A program made the position numbers and the translations under genes. From Desulfobulbaceae bacterium (GTDB taxonomy: Bacteria; Desulfobacterota; Desulfobulbia; Desulfobulbales; Desulfobulbaceae): DNA of 42,446 nucleotides. Under the pieces are notes generated by a model. It saw nothing but the letters and a program-made list of their open reading frames with translations, did no database searches and was not told where the DNA came from. The stretch is taken from the NCBI GenBank assembly GCA_026987195.1, contig JALSNC010000130.1:1-42446 (forward strand), read 5' to 3'. Below are positions 15,338-24,046 of the stretch, piece after piece (position 1 is the first letter of the stretch; each line of letters begins with the position of its first letter).

Positions 15338-17734
15338 ATGAGCCAGCCCGCCACCTGCAGTCACTGCAATCTGCCCATCCCCGCCGGTCAACAGATCGTT
15401 GCCCGGGTCGAAGGCAGGGAGCTCCTTTTCTGCTGCCAGGGCTGCCGGGGTGCCCACGCCGTGATCAGAGGCGCCGGTCTCGACGCCTTTTATGACAAGA
15501 GAGACTGGGATAAGCCGGGCACACCCGAGGGCGCCTTTGCCACGGACTACAGCAGCGAGTACCTGGACAGCCTCACCAGGGAACTGGACGGGGAGAGGGA
15601 AATCTCGCTCCTCGTCTCCGGTATCCGCTGTGCCGCCTGTATCTGGCTCATCGAAACCATGCTCCACAGGACCGACGGTATCAGCTCCGCCACCATCAAC
15701 TACTCCACCCACCGCGGCCGCATCCGTTTTGACCCGAAAAGAATCTCGGCCCGGGAGATCTTCACCACCATCGCCAGACTGGGCTATGCGCCCCGGCCCT
15801 ACACCATGGATGGCGCCCGCACCATGCAGGAACAGGAATGGAAGGGCCTGCTGATCCGGTTTGTCACTGCCGCTTTTCTCTCCATGCAGCTCATGGCCTA
15901 CGCCATAGCCCTCTATGGCGGCTATTTCAGGGGCATGGACGCCTCCACCCGCCAGATGATGCAGTGGTTTGCCGGCCTGGTGACCACACCGGTGGTCTTT
16001 TTCTCCGGTGCCCCCTTTCTCCTCGGGGCCTGGCGCAGTATACGCAACCTGACCCCGAACATGGACCTGCTCATCGCACTGGGGGTGCTCAGCGCCTATT
16101 TCTACAGCGTGGCCGCCCTCTTTTTAGGCGGCGAGGTCTACTTCGAGACCTCGGCCATGGTCATCACCCTGATCCTGCTCGGCCGGCTGCTGGAGAGCGG
16201 CGCCCGCCGCCGGGCCATGGCAGGGATCGACCATCTGCTGCGCCTGGCGCCCGACACGGCCTGGCTTCTGCAGGGGGATGAACCGCTGCAGGTGCCAAGC
16301 AGCAGGCTCTGCAAAGACGATATCATCCTGGTCCGCCCGGGTGAGCGGTTTCCTGTGGATGCGATGCTCATCGACCACGACACCGAGGTGGACGAATCCA
16401 TCCTCACCGGCGAGACAACGCCGGTCATGAAACGCCGGGGCGAGAACGTGCTCTCCGGGGCCATGAACATCGCCACCACCGTACGGGCCCGGGTGGCACG
16501 GCCGGCGGCACAATCCTTCATGGCGCGAATCGCGCAGATGGCGCAGGAGGCCCAGAACCGGAAGGCGCCGGTTCAGGGGCTGGCCGACCGGGTGGCTTCG
16601 CTGTTCGTCCCCCTCGTCGTTCTTCTTGCCGCCACCACCGGGGGCTACTGGCTGTGGGCACTCCGGGAACCGGTCCTGCCGCTCCTGCACGCGGTATCGG
16701 TCCTGGTGGTGGCCTGTCCCTGCGCCCTCGGCCTGGCCACACCCACCGCCATCCTGGTGGCGACCGGAGTGGGAGCCGGCCGGGGTATCCTTTTCCGGGG
16801 CGGGGACACACTGGAGCACACGGCCCGGCTCACGGTGGCGGCCTTTGACAAGACCGGCACCCTGACCGGCGGGGACCCGCAGGTGGTGCGCATCGTCCCG
16901 TACCAGACCAGTCCGCAGCGGCTGCTCAGCCTGGCGGCGCAGGCAACCAGCGGTTCCGCCCATCCCGTGGCCCGCGGGATCCAGGCCCGGGCCCGTGAAG
17001 ACGGTATATCCTGCCGCGGCAGCGGCGGCACCAGCATACCGGGCCGGGGTGTCCGCATGGCGACGGAACAGGGGCTGCTGCTGGCCGGCAACCGGGATCT
17101 CATGGCCCGGTACAGGATCAGCCTGCCCCCGGACCAGCCCTTCGAGTTCACCGAGGTGCATGTGGCCCTGGACGGTGTCTACCAGGGATGCCTGCTGCTG
17201 GAGACCAGACTGCGGCCCGAGGCTCCGGAGGTGATGCGGAAGATTGGGGAGATGGGACTGCGGACCCTGCTCCTCACAGGTGACCATGACCGTGCTGCGG
17301 CCAGAATCGCGCAGGAGGCAGGCATCGACGGATATGCCGCCAGCATGACCCCGCAGGACAAGGCGTCCCGGATCCGGGCCCTGCGACAGGAAAAAGAGAT
17401 GATCCTGATGGTGGGCGACGGCGTCAACGACGCCCCGGCTCTGTCCGAGGCCGATGTGGGGTGTGCCATGGGCAGCGGCACCGACATGGCGCTGGCGACC
17501 TCGGACCTGGTCCTGGTCCACGACAGTCTGGAGCAGCTGACGGCGGCCCTGGTCCTTGCGCGGCGGACCCTGCGCATCATCCGCCAGAACCTGTTCTGGG
17601 CCTTTACCTACAACGTGGTTGCCCTGCCGCTTGCCGCAAGCGGCAGGCTTGCCCCGGTCTACGCCGCCGGCCTCATGGCGGCCAGTTCGGTGCTGGTGGT
17701 GCTCAACTCACTGCGGCTGCAACGGTTCAGATAG
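15338..17734 (+). CDS. ccoI: copper-exporting P-type ATPase for cbb3 assembly
   Basis: P1B-type ATPase that moves copper across the inner membrane for delivery to CuB of the oxidase. The 798-residue product has an N-terminal metal-binding cysteine cluster (CSHC at 7-10, FCCQGC at 31-36), a heavy-metal domain with GIRCAAC at 95-101, eight helices, the membrane CPC site (ACPCALGLATP), phosphorylation site DKTGT and hinge GDGVNDAPAL. The N-terminal Cys cluster is characteristic of CcoI/FixI. I start at MSQPATCSHC, 28 bases after ccoH; the frame extends upstream into ccoH but without family similarity. Confidence 0.95.
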   Translation: MSQPATCSHCNLPIPAGQQIVARVEGRELLFCCQGCRGAHAVIRGAGLDAFYDKRDWDKPGTPEGAFATDYSSEYLDSLTRELDGEREISLLVSGIRCAACIWLIETMLHRTDGISSATINYSTHRGRIRFDPKRISAREIFTTIARLGYAPRPYTMDGARTMQEQEWKGLLIRFVTAAFLSMQLMAYAIALYGGYFRGMDASTRQMMQWFAGLVTTPVVFFSGAPFLLGAWRSIRNLTPNMDLLIALGVLSAYFYSVAALFLGGEVYFETSAMVITLILLGRLLESGARRRAMAGIDHLLRLAPDTAWLLQGDEPLQVPSSRLCKDDIILVRPGERFPVDAMLIDHDTEVDESILTGETTPVMKRRGENVLSGAMNIATTVRARVARPAAQSFMARIAQMAQEAQNRKAPVQGLADRVASLFVPLVVLLAATTGGYWLWALREPVLPLLHAVSVLVVACPCALGLATPTAILVATGVGAGRGILFRGGDTLEHTARLTVAAFDKTGTLTGGDPQVVRIVPYQTSPQRLLSLAAQATSGSAHPVARGIQARAREDGISCRGSGGTSIPGRGVRMATEQGLLLAGNRDLMARYRISLPPDQPFEFTEVHVALDGVYQGCLLLETRLRPEAPEVMRKIGEMGLRTLLLTGDHDRAAARIAQEAGIDGYAASMTPQDKASRIRALRQEKEMILMVGDGVNDAPALSEADVGCAMGSGTDMALATSDLVLVHDSLEQLTAALVLARRTLRIIRQNLFWAFTYNVVALPLAASGRLAPVYAAGLMAASSVLVVLNSLRLQRFR

Positions 17735-17746
17735 GGGACATACATC

Positions 17747-17899
17747 ATGTTCAAATCCATCGTCATCCTGCTGCTGCTGTCCCTGTTCCTCGGTCTCGGT
17801 GCCTGGCTGGTCTTTCTCTGGGCTGCGAAAAAAGGGGAGTTCGACGACATAGAACGGCCCAAGTACCGGATGCTGGATGACGACGAACCCGATGATTGA
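17747..17899 (+). CDS. ccoS: cbb3 oxidase assembly protein CcoS
   Basis: A 50-residue peptide with one helix (MFKSIVILLLLSLFLGLGAW region), then the CcoS hallmark WAAKKGEFDDIERPKYRML and an acidic end. CcoS is required for cofactor insertion into the oxidase. It begins 12 bases after ccoI and overlaps the next gene. The final KYRML plus acidic residues are shared with the CcoQ-like peptide at 12846. Confidence 0.92.
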   Translation: MFKSIVILLLLSLFLGLGAWLVFLWAAKKGEFDDIERPKYRMLDDDEPDD

Positions 17900-18569
17900 T
17901 CCTGTCTACAGCATTGCCCTGAGCACCGCCTTTCTCGGCTCGGGCCACTGCATCGGCATGTGCGGTCCGGTGGTTGCTGCCCTGTCCCTGCGTGGCCGGG
18001 GCCTGCGCCAGGGAATCGTCTTTCACCTCTTCTATAACCTGGGCCGGATCACCACCTACACCCTCATCGGCATCATTGCCGGCTGGCTGGGGGCCCTGCT
18101 CAACCGGACCGCGGCCTTTGCCCTGCTCTCCCAGACCATTCTCATCCTTGCTGACCTGGTGATCATCGCCATGGGACTCGCCACCACCGGCCTCTTTTCC
18201 GGGGGCGGCATCATCCGCCTGGAGTTTCCCGCCGCCATCCGCGCCATGACCAGAGCGGTCACCGGCCTGCAACGGCTGCCGGCCGGTCTTGCCGCCCTGC
18301 CCATGGGCATGGTCATGGGCCTGCTGCCCTGCGGTTTTCTCTATGCCATTGCCCTGGCCGCCGCCGGCCGCGGCGATCCCGTCCAGGGCGGCCTGATCAT
18401 GCTCTCCTTCGGCCTTGGCACCCTGCCCTCGCTCTTCCTTTTCGGCACCACGGTTCACTGGCTTACCGCCAGGAGCCGCCGCGAGATGCTCCGCTGGGCC
18501 GGCCTGCTGGTCATCGGCCTTGGCTGCTACAACCTCTTCCAGCACGCCAGACAGATCATCGGTCCGTGA
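17892..18569 (+). CDS. DsbD_2/SafE-like membrane protein of cbb3 cluster
   Basis: A polytopic membrane protein of about 225 residues with six predicted helices. It has the family signature GSGHCIGMCGPVVAALS near the N-terminus and GLLPCGFLYAIALAAA in the fourth helix; the paired cysteines could carry a metal or thiol. Proteins of this sort are usually found after ccoS and are thought to take part in copper handling or cytochrome maturation. Start 17892 overlaps the ccoS stop (ATGATTGA); 17877 is also possible. The stop is only nine bases from the stop of the convergent gene. Confidence 0.85.
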   Translation: MIDPVYSIALSTAFLGSGHCIGMCGPVVAALSLRGRGLRQGIVFHLFYNLGRITTYTLIGIIAGWLGALLNRTAAFALLSQTILILADLVIIAMGLATTGLFSGGGIIRLEFPAAIRAMTRAVTGLQRLPAGLAALPMGMVMGLLPCGFLYAIALAAAGRGDPVQGGLIMLSFGLGTLPSLFLFGTTVHWLTARSRREMLRWAGLLVIGLGCYNLFQHARQIIGP

Positions 18570-18578
18570 AGTTGTTGT

Positions 18579-19226
18579 TTACAGGAACAGACTGATAAGC
18601 CTGATGAGGTTGTTCTGGGTGGTGGTGACAGTATCCAGGACCATCTTCAGATTGTTGCTCTGGATGATCTGGGTGGCGATAATCCGATCCGCCATCAGGC
18701 CGATGTTATCAGCCATGACCAGGATCTTGTCCGCCATCTCCAGTATCCGGTCCGCCATCAGGCCGATATCATCAGACAGCCGCAGCATGGCGGCAAGGGC
18801 ACTGTCCAGGGCGGAAAGGGCGGTGGTGGCGGCAAGGTTACCGAGCTGAAGGGTCAGATCGGCACAGGTCTCTGCAAGGGAGAGCGTCACCGTGCTCAGC
18901 GTCTGCAGAGCCACCAGCATCTCGGGGGTCAGGCTGAGGGTGGTACCTGACTCGGCGACCACCGTATTATAGGCGGCAACCACATCAGCACGATAATCGG
19001 CGACATCCGATTCCAGGTCTGCCACCTGCGCTCCCAGGGTCAGAGGATTGAGCACCAGGGCCGATGCACGGGCGATGAGATCGTTGCCCTGAAGGACAAG
19101 GGTATTGAGCCGGGTGGTGAAGGCATCGGTATCCAGGGCGGCCTTGGCCGGCTGGGTGACGGATGCAAGCAGAATGGCGGCAAGCAGAACAGCGATGGCG
19201 TGAATCCTGAACCTGGATAACTGCAT
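18579..19226 (-). CDS. secreted protein with MADRI-type heptad repeats
   Basis: Function unknown. The 215-residue product has a clear signal peptide (residues 1 to about 29: RFRIHAIAVLLAAILLASV, cut near AKA-A). A long helical mature region follows, and then four exact heptads near residues 157-185 with MAD in the same register (IGLMADR, ILEMADK, ILVMADN, IGLMADR), then a segment with TQ and NN pairs. It looks like a periplasmic or surface coiled coil. I chose the second ATG, seven bases after GGAGG; the first is only one base away. It converges on the oxidase cluster. Confidence 0.75.
   Translation of the reverse strand: MQLSRFRIHAIAVLLAAILLASVTQPAKAALDTDAFTTRLNTLVLQGNDLIARASALVLNPLTLGAQVADLESDVADYRADVVAAYNTVVAESGTTLSLTPEMLVALQTLSTVTLSLAETCADLTLQLGNLAATTALSALDSALAAMLRLSDDIGLMADRILEMADKILVMADNIGLMADRIIATQIIQSNNLKMVLDTVTTTQNNLIRLISLFL
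18685..18778 (-). repeat. 21-base tandem repeats encoding the heptads
   Basis: Imperfect 21-base units inside the secreted-protein gene. TCCGCCATCAGGCCGAT occurs at both ends, and two more diverged units lie between them. They encode the MADR/MADK/MADN heptads. Copy number could vary between strains. Confidence 0.7.
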
Positions 19227-19232
19227 GGTCAT

Positions 19233-19598
19233 ACCTCCGTTGGCAGATGAAGATTAAGAATTTAAGAATTTAGTTAATCAACTTACACCTTAAATACCGC
19301 GCCGGGCAAAAAACTGCAACCTGAATCCTGCCCAGTTGTCCGTGCACCGAGAACATCGAGACAGATGAATAGCTCTAATCTGCTGCTCTCGACAACGAGT
19401 TGAAACACAAGGAATTTTACAGCGAACATGCAAAGAAGCGAAACTTTTCGGCACCGGCAAACTGTTGCATCGAGCACGAAAAGGGTAGAGACGACGCAGC
19501 CGGTTTGGCTGCATTGGCCTTTGAAATCCGGCCAACTGCAGGATTTGCAGGTGTACTGTTTTCCTGTCAGCCGAATCCCTGCTGCCATCCCCTGCTGC
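19233..19598. other. intergenic region of unusual composition
   Basis: No convincing gene is present in these 366 bases. An AT-rich stretch (19248-19295) upstream of the secreted-protein gene probably holds its promoter. The remainder (19300-19600) has lower GC than its neighbours. It carries overlapping minus-strand frames rich in Cys and Arg that I do not recognise; it may be decayed foreign DNA. Confidence 0.35.
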
Positions 19599-20795
19599 TC
19601 AGGAGCGGATCGGCGGCGTGACCCGGATCAGGACAAGGATACAGCACACCAGAAGGATGGAGACCAGCCCAAGGGCCGGAAAGACCATGTCGATGCCGCG
19701 GCCGGCCGCCACGGTGCGCACCAGCTTCACAGCCAGGGAACCGACGCCGAAGGTGAGAACGAACTTCATGCCGAATGCCATGGAGTGCATGGACGGCGGT
19801 GTCAGCCGGGCCACCAGGGTGTTCTCGATGGGCTGCATGCCGAGCAGGAAGAAGGAGTGGACAGTGGCCAGCAGGACCAGCGGCAGGTCGGTGACCAGGG
19901 CCATGGCAAAGGCCGCCGGCACGGTGAGCAGATGAAAGACGAGATAGCCCGGGCGCAGGTCGAACCGCTCCCCCACCCGGCCACCCGCATACTGGCCGAG
20001 CATGCCCACCAGGTAGAGAGCCGAGGTGAGGAGGGTGGCGGTGACGTTGCCTGATATCCTGCCGGCGGAGAGACCGGCCACCATCTGATAGATGTGTGGA
20101 GTTCGAAGCTCAAACAGAGAGGGCAGGATCACTGTGGAACCCCGATAAACGATACCGCCCAGCATCATCACCACCAGGAGGACCGAAAACCGCCGCCAGG
20201 AGGCAACAGAAGTGCCGCCTGCATTGTGCGTGGCCGCACCGCAGGCCTGATGGCGGGAACGCCACAGCAGCGCCAGGCCGGCGAGATTCAGCAGACCGAG
20301 TCCGCCATAGACCGCCCCGGCGCCCCACAACCAGTTGACGAGCCCTGCCAGGAGCGGCCCCATGGCAAGCCCCAGGTTGCCGAACATGCCGTTTACCGCC
20401 ATGCCGGCCGAGGTCCTGGAAACGCAGCAGGCGATCCAGCCCAGACCGGCCGGATGGTAGATACCGGAAAAGAGACCGATTCCGGCCAGGGCCAGCTTGA
20501 GGGTCACGGGTGAATCCAGGCCCATGGCGGCGACAAGACCGCAGCAGCCGGCACCGAGATAGAACAGCCCCAGTATGGGGCGGGCCCCGATCCGGTCGGC
20601 GAGCATACCCCATGGCAGGGCAGTGATACCGAACAGCAGGTACATCCAGAAGCCCAGGTCCAGGGTGTCGGCCAGGCTCATGTCCAGGCGTCCGGACAGG
20701 GGCAGGAGGATGGCCGGGAAGACCAGCATGTTGAAGTGACTCAGGAAATGTCCGTAACAGGTGATGGACAGGATGTTGCGGTCCCGGCTGTTCAC
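19599..20795 (-). CDS. major facilitator superfamily transporter
   Basis: A 398-residue membrane protein with 12 predicted helices. The MFS loop motif appears as GMLADRIGARPILG after helix 2, and a weaker repeat, GGRVGERFDLRPG, after helix 8, giving the usual two-fold design. The substrate cannot be inferred; the family includes drug and organic anion exporters. The start codon is 22 bases past the dctP stop codon, so it is probably transcribed with the TRAP genes and may act on a related compound. Confidence 0.87.
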   Translation of the reverse strand: MNSRDRNILSITCYGHFLSHFNMLVFPAILLPLSGRLDMSLADTLDLGFWMYLLFGITALPWGMLADRIGARPILGLFYLGAGCCGLVAAMGLDSPVTLKLALAGIGLFSGIYHPAGLGWIACCVSRTSAGMAVNGMFGNLGLAMGPLLAGLVNWLWGAGAVYGGLGLLNLAGLALLWRSRHQACGAATHNAGGTSVASWRRFSVLLVVMMLGGIVYRGSTVILPSLFELRTPHIYQMVAGLSAGRISGNVTATLLTSALYLVGMLGQYAGGRVGERFDLRPGYLVFHLLTVPAAFAMALVTDLPLVLLATVHSFFLLGMQPIENTLVARLTPPSMHSMAFGMKFVLTFGVGSLAVKLVRTVAAGRGIDMVFPALGLVSILLVCCILVLIRVTPPIRS

Positions 20796-20817
20796 GTGCA
20801 GGCTCCCGGCCAGGGCA

Positions 20818-21924
20818 TCATTTCTTCAGGGAATAGGTGTCGGCGATCATATCGTAGTAGGCCTTTTCCGAGACCGAGCCCCAGATGCCGACCTGGGCCT
20901 TGAACTTCTTGTAGGCCTCATTGACCCTGGTGCTCACGGGGTCCTTGGCCGCCTCCTCCTCCACCACCTCGCGGGCCAGCCGGTGGAGGTCGGCCAGGAC
21001 CTTGTCCGGGAAACGGCGCAGCTTGACATTATGCTTGCTGATCAGCTCCTGCAGGGCCGCACCATTACCGGCCTCGAACTGGCAGAGACTCCAGAGATTG
21101 ATCTCCATGGCCACGGTGTCGATGATCTGCTGCAGGTCCCGGGGCAGGCTGTCGTAGGCCTTCTTGTTGAAGATAACCTCCAGGCAGGTGCCCGGCTCGT
21201 GCCAGCCCGGATAATAGTAGTAGGGCGCTGCCTTGTAGAAGCCCATGCGCAGGTCGTGCATGGGGCCGACCCACTCGGTGGCGTCCAGCACGCCGCGCTC
21301 CAGCGAGGTGAAGATCTCGCCGCCCGGCAGCAGGACCACGGTGCCGCCCGCCTTGGCAATCACCTTGCCGCCCAGGCCGGGGATCCGCATCTTCAATCCC
21401 TTGAAATCGGCCAGGGAATTGATCTCCTTGCGGAACCAGCCGCCCATCTGTACCCCGGTGTTGCCCTGAGGCCTGGGGACGACGTTGAAGGGCGCATAGA
21501 CCTCTTCCCAGAGCCTGAGACCGTCGCCGCCGTAAAACCAGGCATTGATACCCTGGGCGTTGAGTCCAAAGGGAACCGTGGCAAACCACTGGGCGGCCGG
21601 GACCTTGCCGGCCCAGTAATAGGCCGCGCCGGAGCCGCACTCCACGGTACCGGCGGACACGGCGTCAAAGACGCCCAGGGGCGGCACCAGCTCGCCGCCG
21701 GCAAAGACCTTGATCTTCAGGCGGCCGTCCGAGACCTCGGCCACCCGGCTGGCGAACAGCTTGGCGCCGTCCTGGAGCACAGGCAGGTTGGGCGGCCAGG
21801 TGGTGACCATCTTCCAGCGATAGGTCTTCTCGCCCGCCAGCACGGCCGGGGCGGCGATGGTTGTGGCCGCTGTCGCGGCAACGGCTGCGGTTGTGGCGGT
21901 CTTCAGAAATTCACGGCGCTCCAT
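20818..21924 (-). CDS. dctP: TRAP transporter solute-binding protein, TakP-like
   Basis: Periplasmic binding protein that captures an organic acid for the DctQM permease. The 368-residue precursor begins MERREFLKTATT, a Tat-type twin-arginine signal, and is cut near VLA-GEK. Segments GNTGVQMGGWFRKEIN, DATEWVGP and YYYYPGWHEPG match the TakP branch, which binds 2-oxo acids such as pyruvate (family knowledge; the substrate here is inferred). AGGAGG six bases before the ATG selects this start over an upstream 62-codon extension. A 222-base gap with a family B repeat separates it from dctM. Confidence 0.93.
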   Translation of the reverse strand: MERREFLKTATTAAVAATAATTIAAPAVLAGEKTYRWKMVTTWPPNLPVLQDGAKLFASRVAEVSDGRLKIKVFAGGELVPPLGVFDAVSAGTVECGSGAAYYWAGKVPAAQWFATVPFGLNAQGINAWFYGGDGLRLWEEVYAPFNVVPRPQGNTGVQMGGWFRKEINSLADFKGLKMRIPGLGGKVIAKAGGTVVLLPGGEIFTSLERGVLDATEWVGPMHDLRMGFYKAAPYYYYPGWHEPGTCLEVIFNKKAYDSLPRDLQQIIDTVAMEINLWSLCQFEAGNGAALQELISKHNVKLRRFPDKVLADLHRLAREVVEEEAAKDPVSTRVNEAYKKFKAQVGIWGSVSEKAYYDMIADTYSLKK

Positions 21925-21947
21925 GTGATACCTCCTGTCTGCTGATG

Positions 21948-22000
21948 GCAATAGTTCACCGTTTTCGACAACTACATGAAAATAGTGATATTTTCGCTTC
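21948..22000 (+). repeat. family B repeat (B8)
   Basis: Copy with some drift: GCAATAGTTCACCG, TTTTCGACAACTAC, ATGAAAATAGTGATA, then TTTTCGC. It lies 24 bases upstream of the dctP start codon. Confidence 0.7.
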
Positions 22001-22146
22001 TTATGAGCGTCAAGGCTCATACCCTGGCAACCATATTTCTTTTTCCTGAGCCACTCTTCCCTGAACAGTGACTTGTCCACCGTCTTGCGGTTCTCGGTAG
22101 TGACGATCATCTGAAAGGGATACTTTTACCATCGGCCCCGGGCTGC

Positions 22147-23481
22147 TCACTGGGCAAAGACGACCTTTGGCAGCCAGGTGACCAGTTCCGGAAAAAGAAC
22201 CACGATCAGCAGGCCGATGAGCTGACAGACAACAAAAGGGATGATTCCCCGGTAGATATGGCCGGTGCTGATCTCGGGCGGACAGACGGCCTTGAGATAG
22301 AAGAGGGAGAATCCGAACGGCGGGGTCATGAACGATGTCTGCAGGTTGACGGCAATCAGAATGCAGAGCCAGACCGGATCAAAACCGAACTCGATCATGA
22401 TCGGCGCCAGCACCGGTACGTGAATAAAGGTGATCTCGATGAAATCGAGGAAAAAACCGATCACGAAGATGAGGGCCATGACCACGAAAAGGACAAACCA
22501 GCGGCCGTGGGTGGCGGCGATTCCGCCGAGAAATTCCCGGACCAGATCGTCACCGCCCGTGCCGCGGAAGACGAGGCCGAAGGCGGCGGCACCGACCAGG
22601 ATGATGAAGACCATGCAGGTGAGCTGCAGGGTGGAATCCATGACCTGCCGCAGGATCTTCAGACTGAAGCGACGGTTGAGCATGGTGAGGAGGGTGGCGC
22701 CCACCGCCCCGACAGCGGCAGCCTCGGTGGGGGAGGCAATACCGGCGAAGATGGAGCCCAGCACCGCCACCATGAGAAAGAGCGGCGGCACCAGGGCCCT
22801 GCAGACGCGAACGACGAGCGCCCGCCCGCCCATGGCCTCCTCTCCCTCGGTACGTACCGGTGGCGCATCGCCGGGACGGAGAAAGGCGACGACCAGGATG
22901 TAGAGCACGTACAGGCCCACCAGCACCAGGCCGGGCAGGACCGCACCCATGAAGAGATCGCCCACCGGCACGCCGACGATATCGCCGATCAGCACCAGGA
23001 CGATGGAGGGCGGGATGATCTGACCGAGCGTGCCGGAGGCAGAGACCGTGCCGGTGGCCAGTTCCTTACGGTAGCCCCGCCGGAGCATGGTGGGCACGGC
23101 AAGGAGCCCCATGGTGACCACGGTGGCGCCGACAATGCCGGTGGAGGCGCCAAGCAGGGCGCCGACCACCACCGTGGAGATGGCCAGACCGCCGCGTATG
23201 CGGCCAAAGAGCAATCCCATGGTATCCAGCAGGTCCTCAGCCAGGCCGGAACGCTCCAGCATCACGCCCATGAACACGAACAGGGGCACGGCAAGGAGGG
23301 TGACATTGGTCATTATCCCCCATATCCGCAGGGGCAGGAGATTGAAGAAATCCCAGCCAAAGCCGATCAGGCCGAAGAGCAGCGAGGTGCCGAGCAGGGT
23401 GAAGGTGACCGGGAAACCGGCCATCAGGAGGATGGTCAGGGCCAGGAACATCCAGGCGGGCAGGTACTCGATGAACATCAC
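22147..23481 (-). CDS. dctM: TRAP transporter large permease subunit
   Basis: Twelve-helix sodium-coupled transport subunit of the TRAP system. The 444-residue product has the family signatures VPLFVFMGVMLERSG near residue 65, GASTGIVGATVVTMG near 110 and SGTLGQIIPPSIVLV near 148, and NLQTSFMTPPFGFSLFYLK close to the C-terminus. The start codon overlaps the dctQ stop codon by four bases, so the two are translationally coupled. Gene order in transcription is dctQ, dctM, dctP. Confidence 0.96.
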   Translation of the reverse strand: MMFIEYLPAWMFLALTILLMAGFPVTFTLLGTSLLFGLIGFGWDFFNLLPLRIWGIMTNVTLLAVPLFVFMGVMLERSGLAEDLLDTMGLLFGRIRGGLAISTVVVGALLGASTGIVGATVVTMGLLAVPTMLRRGYRKELATGTVSASGTLGQIIPPSIVLVLIGDIVGVPVGDLFMGAVLPGLVLVGLYVLYILVVAFLRPGDAPPVRTEGEEAMGGRALVVRVCRALVPPLFLMVAVLGSIFAGIASPTEAAAVGAVGATLLTMLNRRFSLKILRQVMDSTLQLTCMVFIILVGAAAFGLVFRGTGGDDLVREFLGGIAATHGRWFVLFVVMALIFVIGFFLDFIEITFIHVPVLAPIMIEFGFDPVWLCILIAVNLQTSFMTPPFGFSLFYLKAVCPPEISTGHIYRGIIPFVVCQLIGLLIVVLFPELVTWLPKVVFAQ

Positions 23482-23993
23482 CCCTCCCTGCCCCTGATGA
23501 CGAGCAGCGCCTTGATGGCCATGGAGAGCCCCTGGAGAAGAAGCAGGAAAAAACCGGCCGGGATGCAGGATTTGATCAGAAACCGGTAGGGAATGCCGCC
23601 CGGATCGGGTGATCCCTCACCGGTCACATAGGAGGAGAGCACAAAAGGTATGGAGGTGGCAAGCACCAGGTAACAGCCGGGAATGAGAAAGAGCAGCACA
23701 CCCACCAGGTCAACCCAGGCCCTGCCTTTCCGGTCCAGGCGCTGGTAGATGATGTCGACACGGACGTGGCCCTCCCGGAGCAGGGTATACCCGGCACCCA
23801 TGAGAAAGATGAAGGCAAAGAGATGCCACTCCAGTTCCTGGGTGAAAACGAAACTTGTATTGAATATATAGCGCATGACCACATCGACAAAGACCACCAG
23901 CACCACCAGCAGGGTCACCCAGGAGACGATGCGGCCCACAAGGAGATTGAGCCGGTCGATCCACCGGCTGACACGTTCAAGCAAGCGCAGCAT
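23478..23993 (-). CDS. dctQ: TRAP transporter small permease subunit
   Basis: Four-helix partner of DctM. The 171-residue product has helices near 19-40, 50-68, 92-112 and 140-160, with the family-typical NTSFVFTQELEWHLFAFIFL and GAGYTLLREGHVRVDIIY. It begins 53 bases after fbp and overlaps dctM by four bases. The same-strand order fbp-dctQ-dctM-dctP-MFS suggests one long unit, but the fbp link may be accidental. Confidence 0.93.
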   Translation of the reverse strand: MLRLLERVSRWIDRLNLLVGRIVSWVTLLVVLVVFVDVVMRYIFNTSFVFTQELEWHLFAFIFLMGAGYTLLREGHVRVDIIYQRLDRKGRAWVDLVGVLLFLIPGCYLVLATSIPFVLSSYVTGEGSPDPGGIPYRFLIKSCIPAGFFLLLLQGLSMAIKALLVIRGREG

Positions 23994-24046
23994 GCTTACG
24001 CTCCCCGTGACGATACCGCTAAGGACGGCACAACACTCATCCGCGT

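Noticed and set aside
21925..22110. Upstream extension of dctP
   Set aside because: It includes family B DNA; the twin-arginine signal begins at the inner ATG, which has an AGGAGG site.
22258..23589. Long plus-strand frames opposite dctM, gltX, glnS, ftsH and other genes
   Set aside because: These are antisense shadows of high-GC genes, with very biased Gly/His/Gln/Asp composition and no domain signatures.
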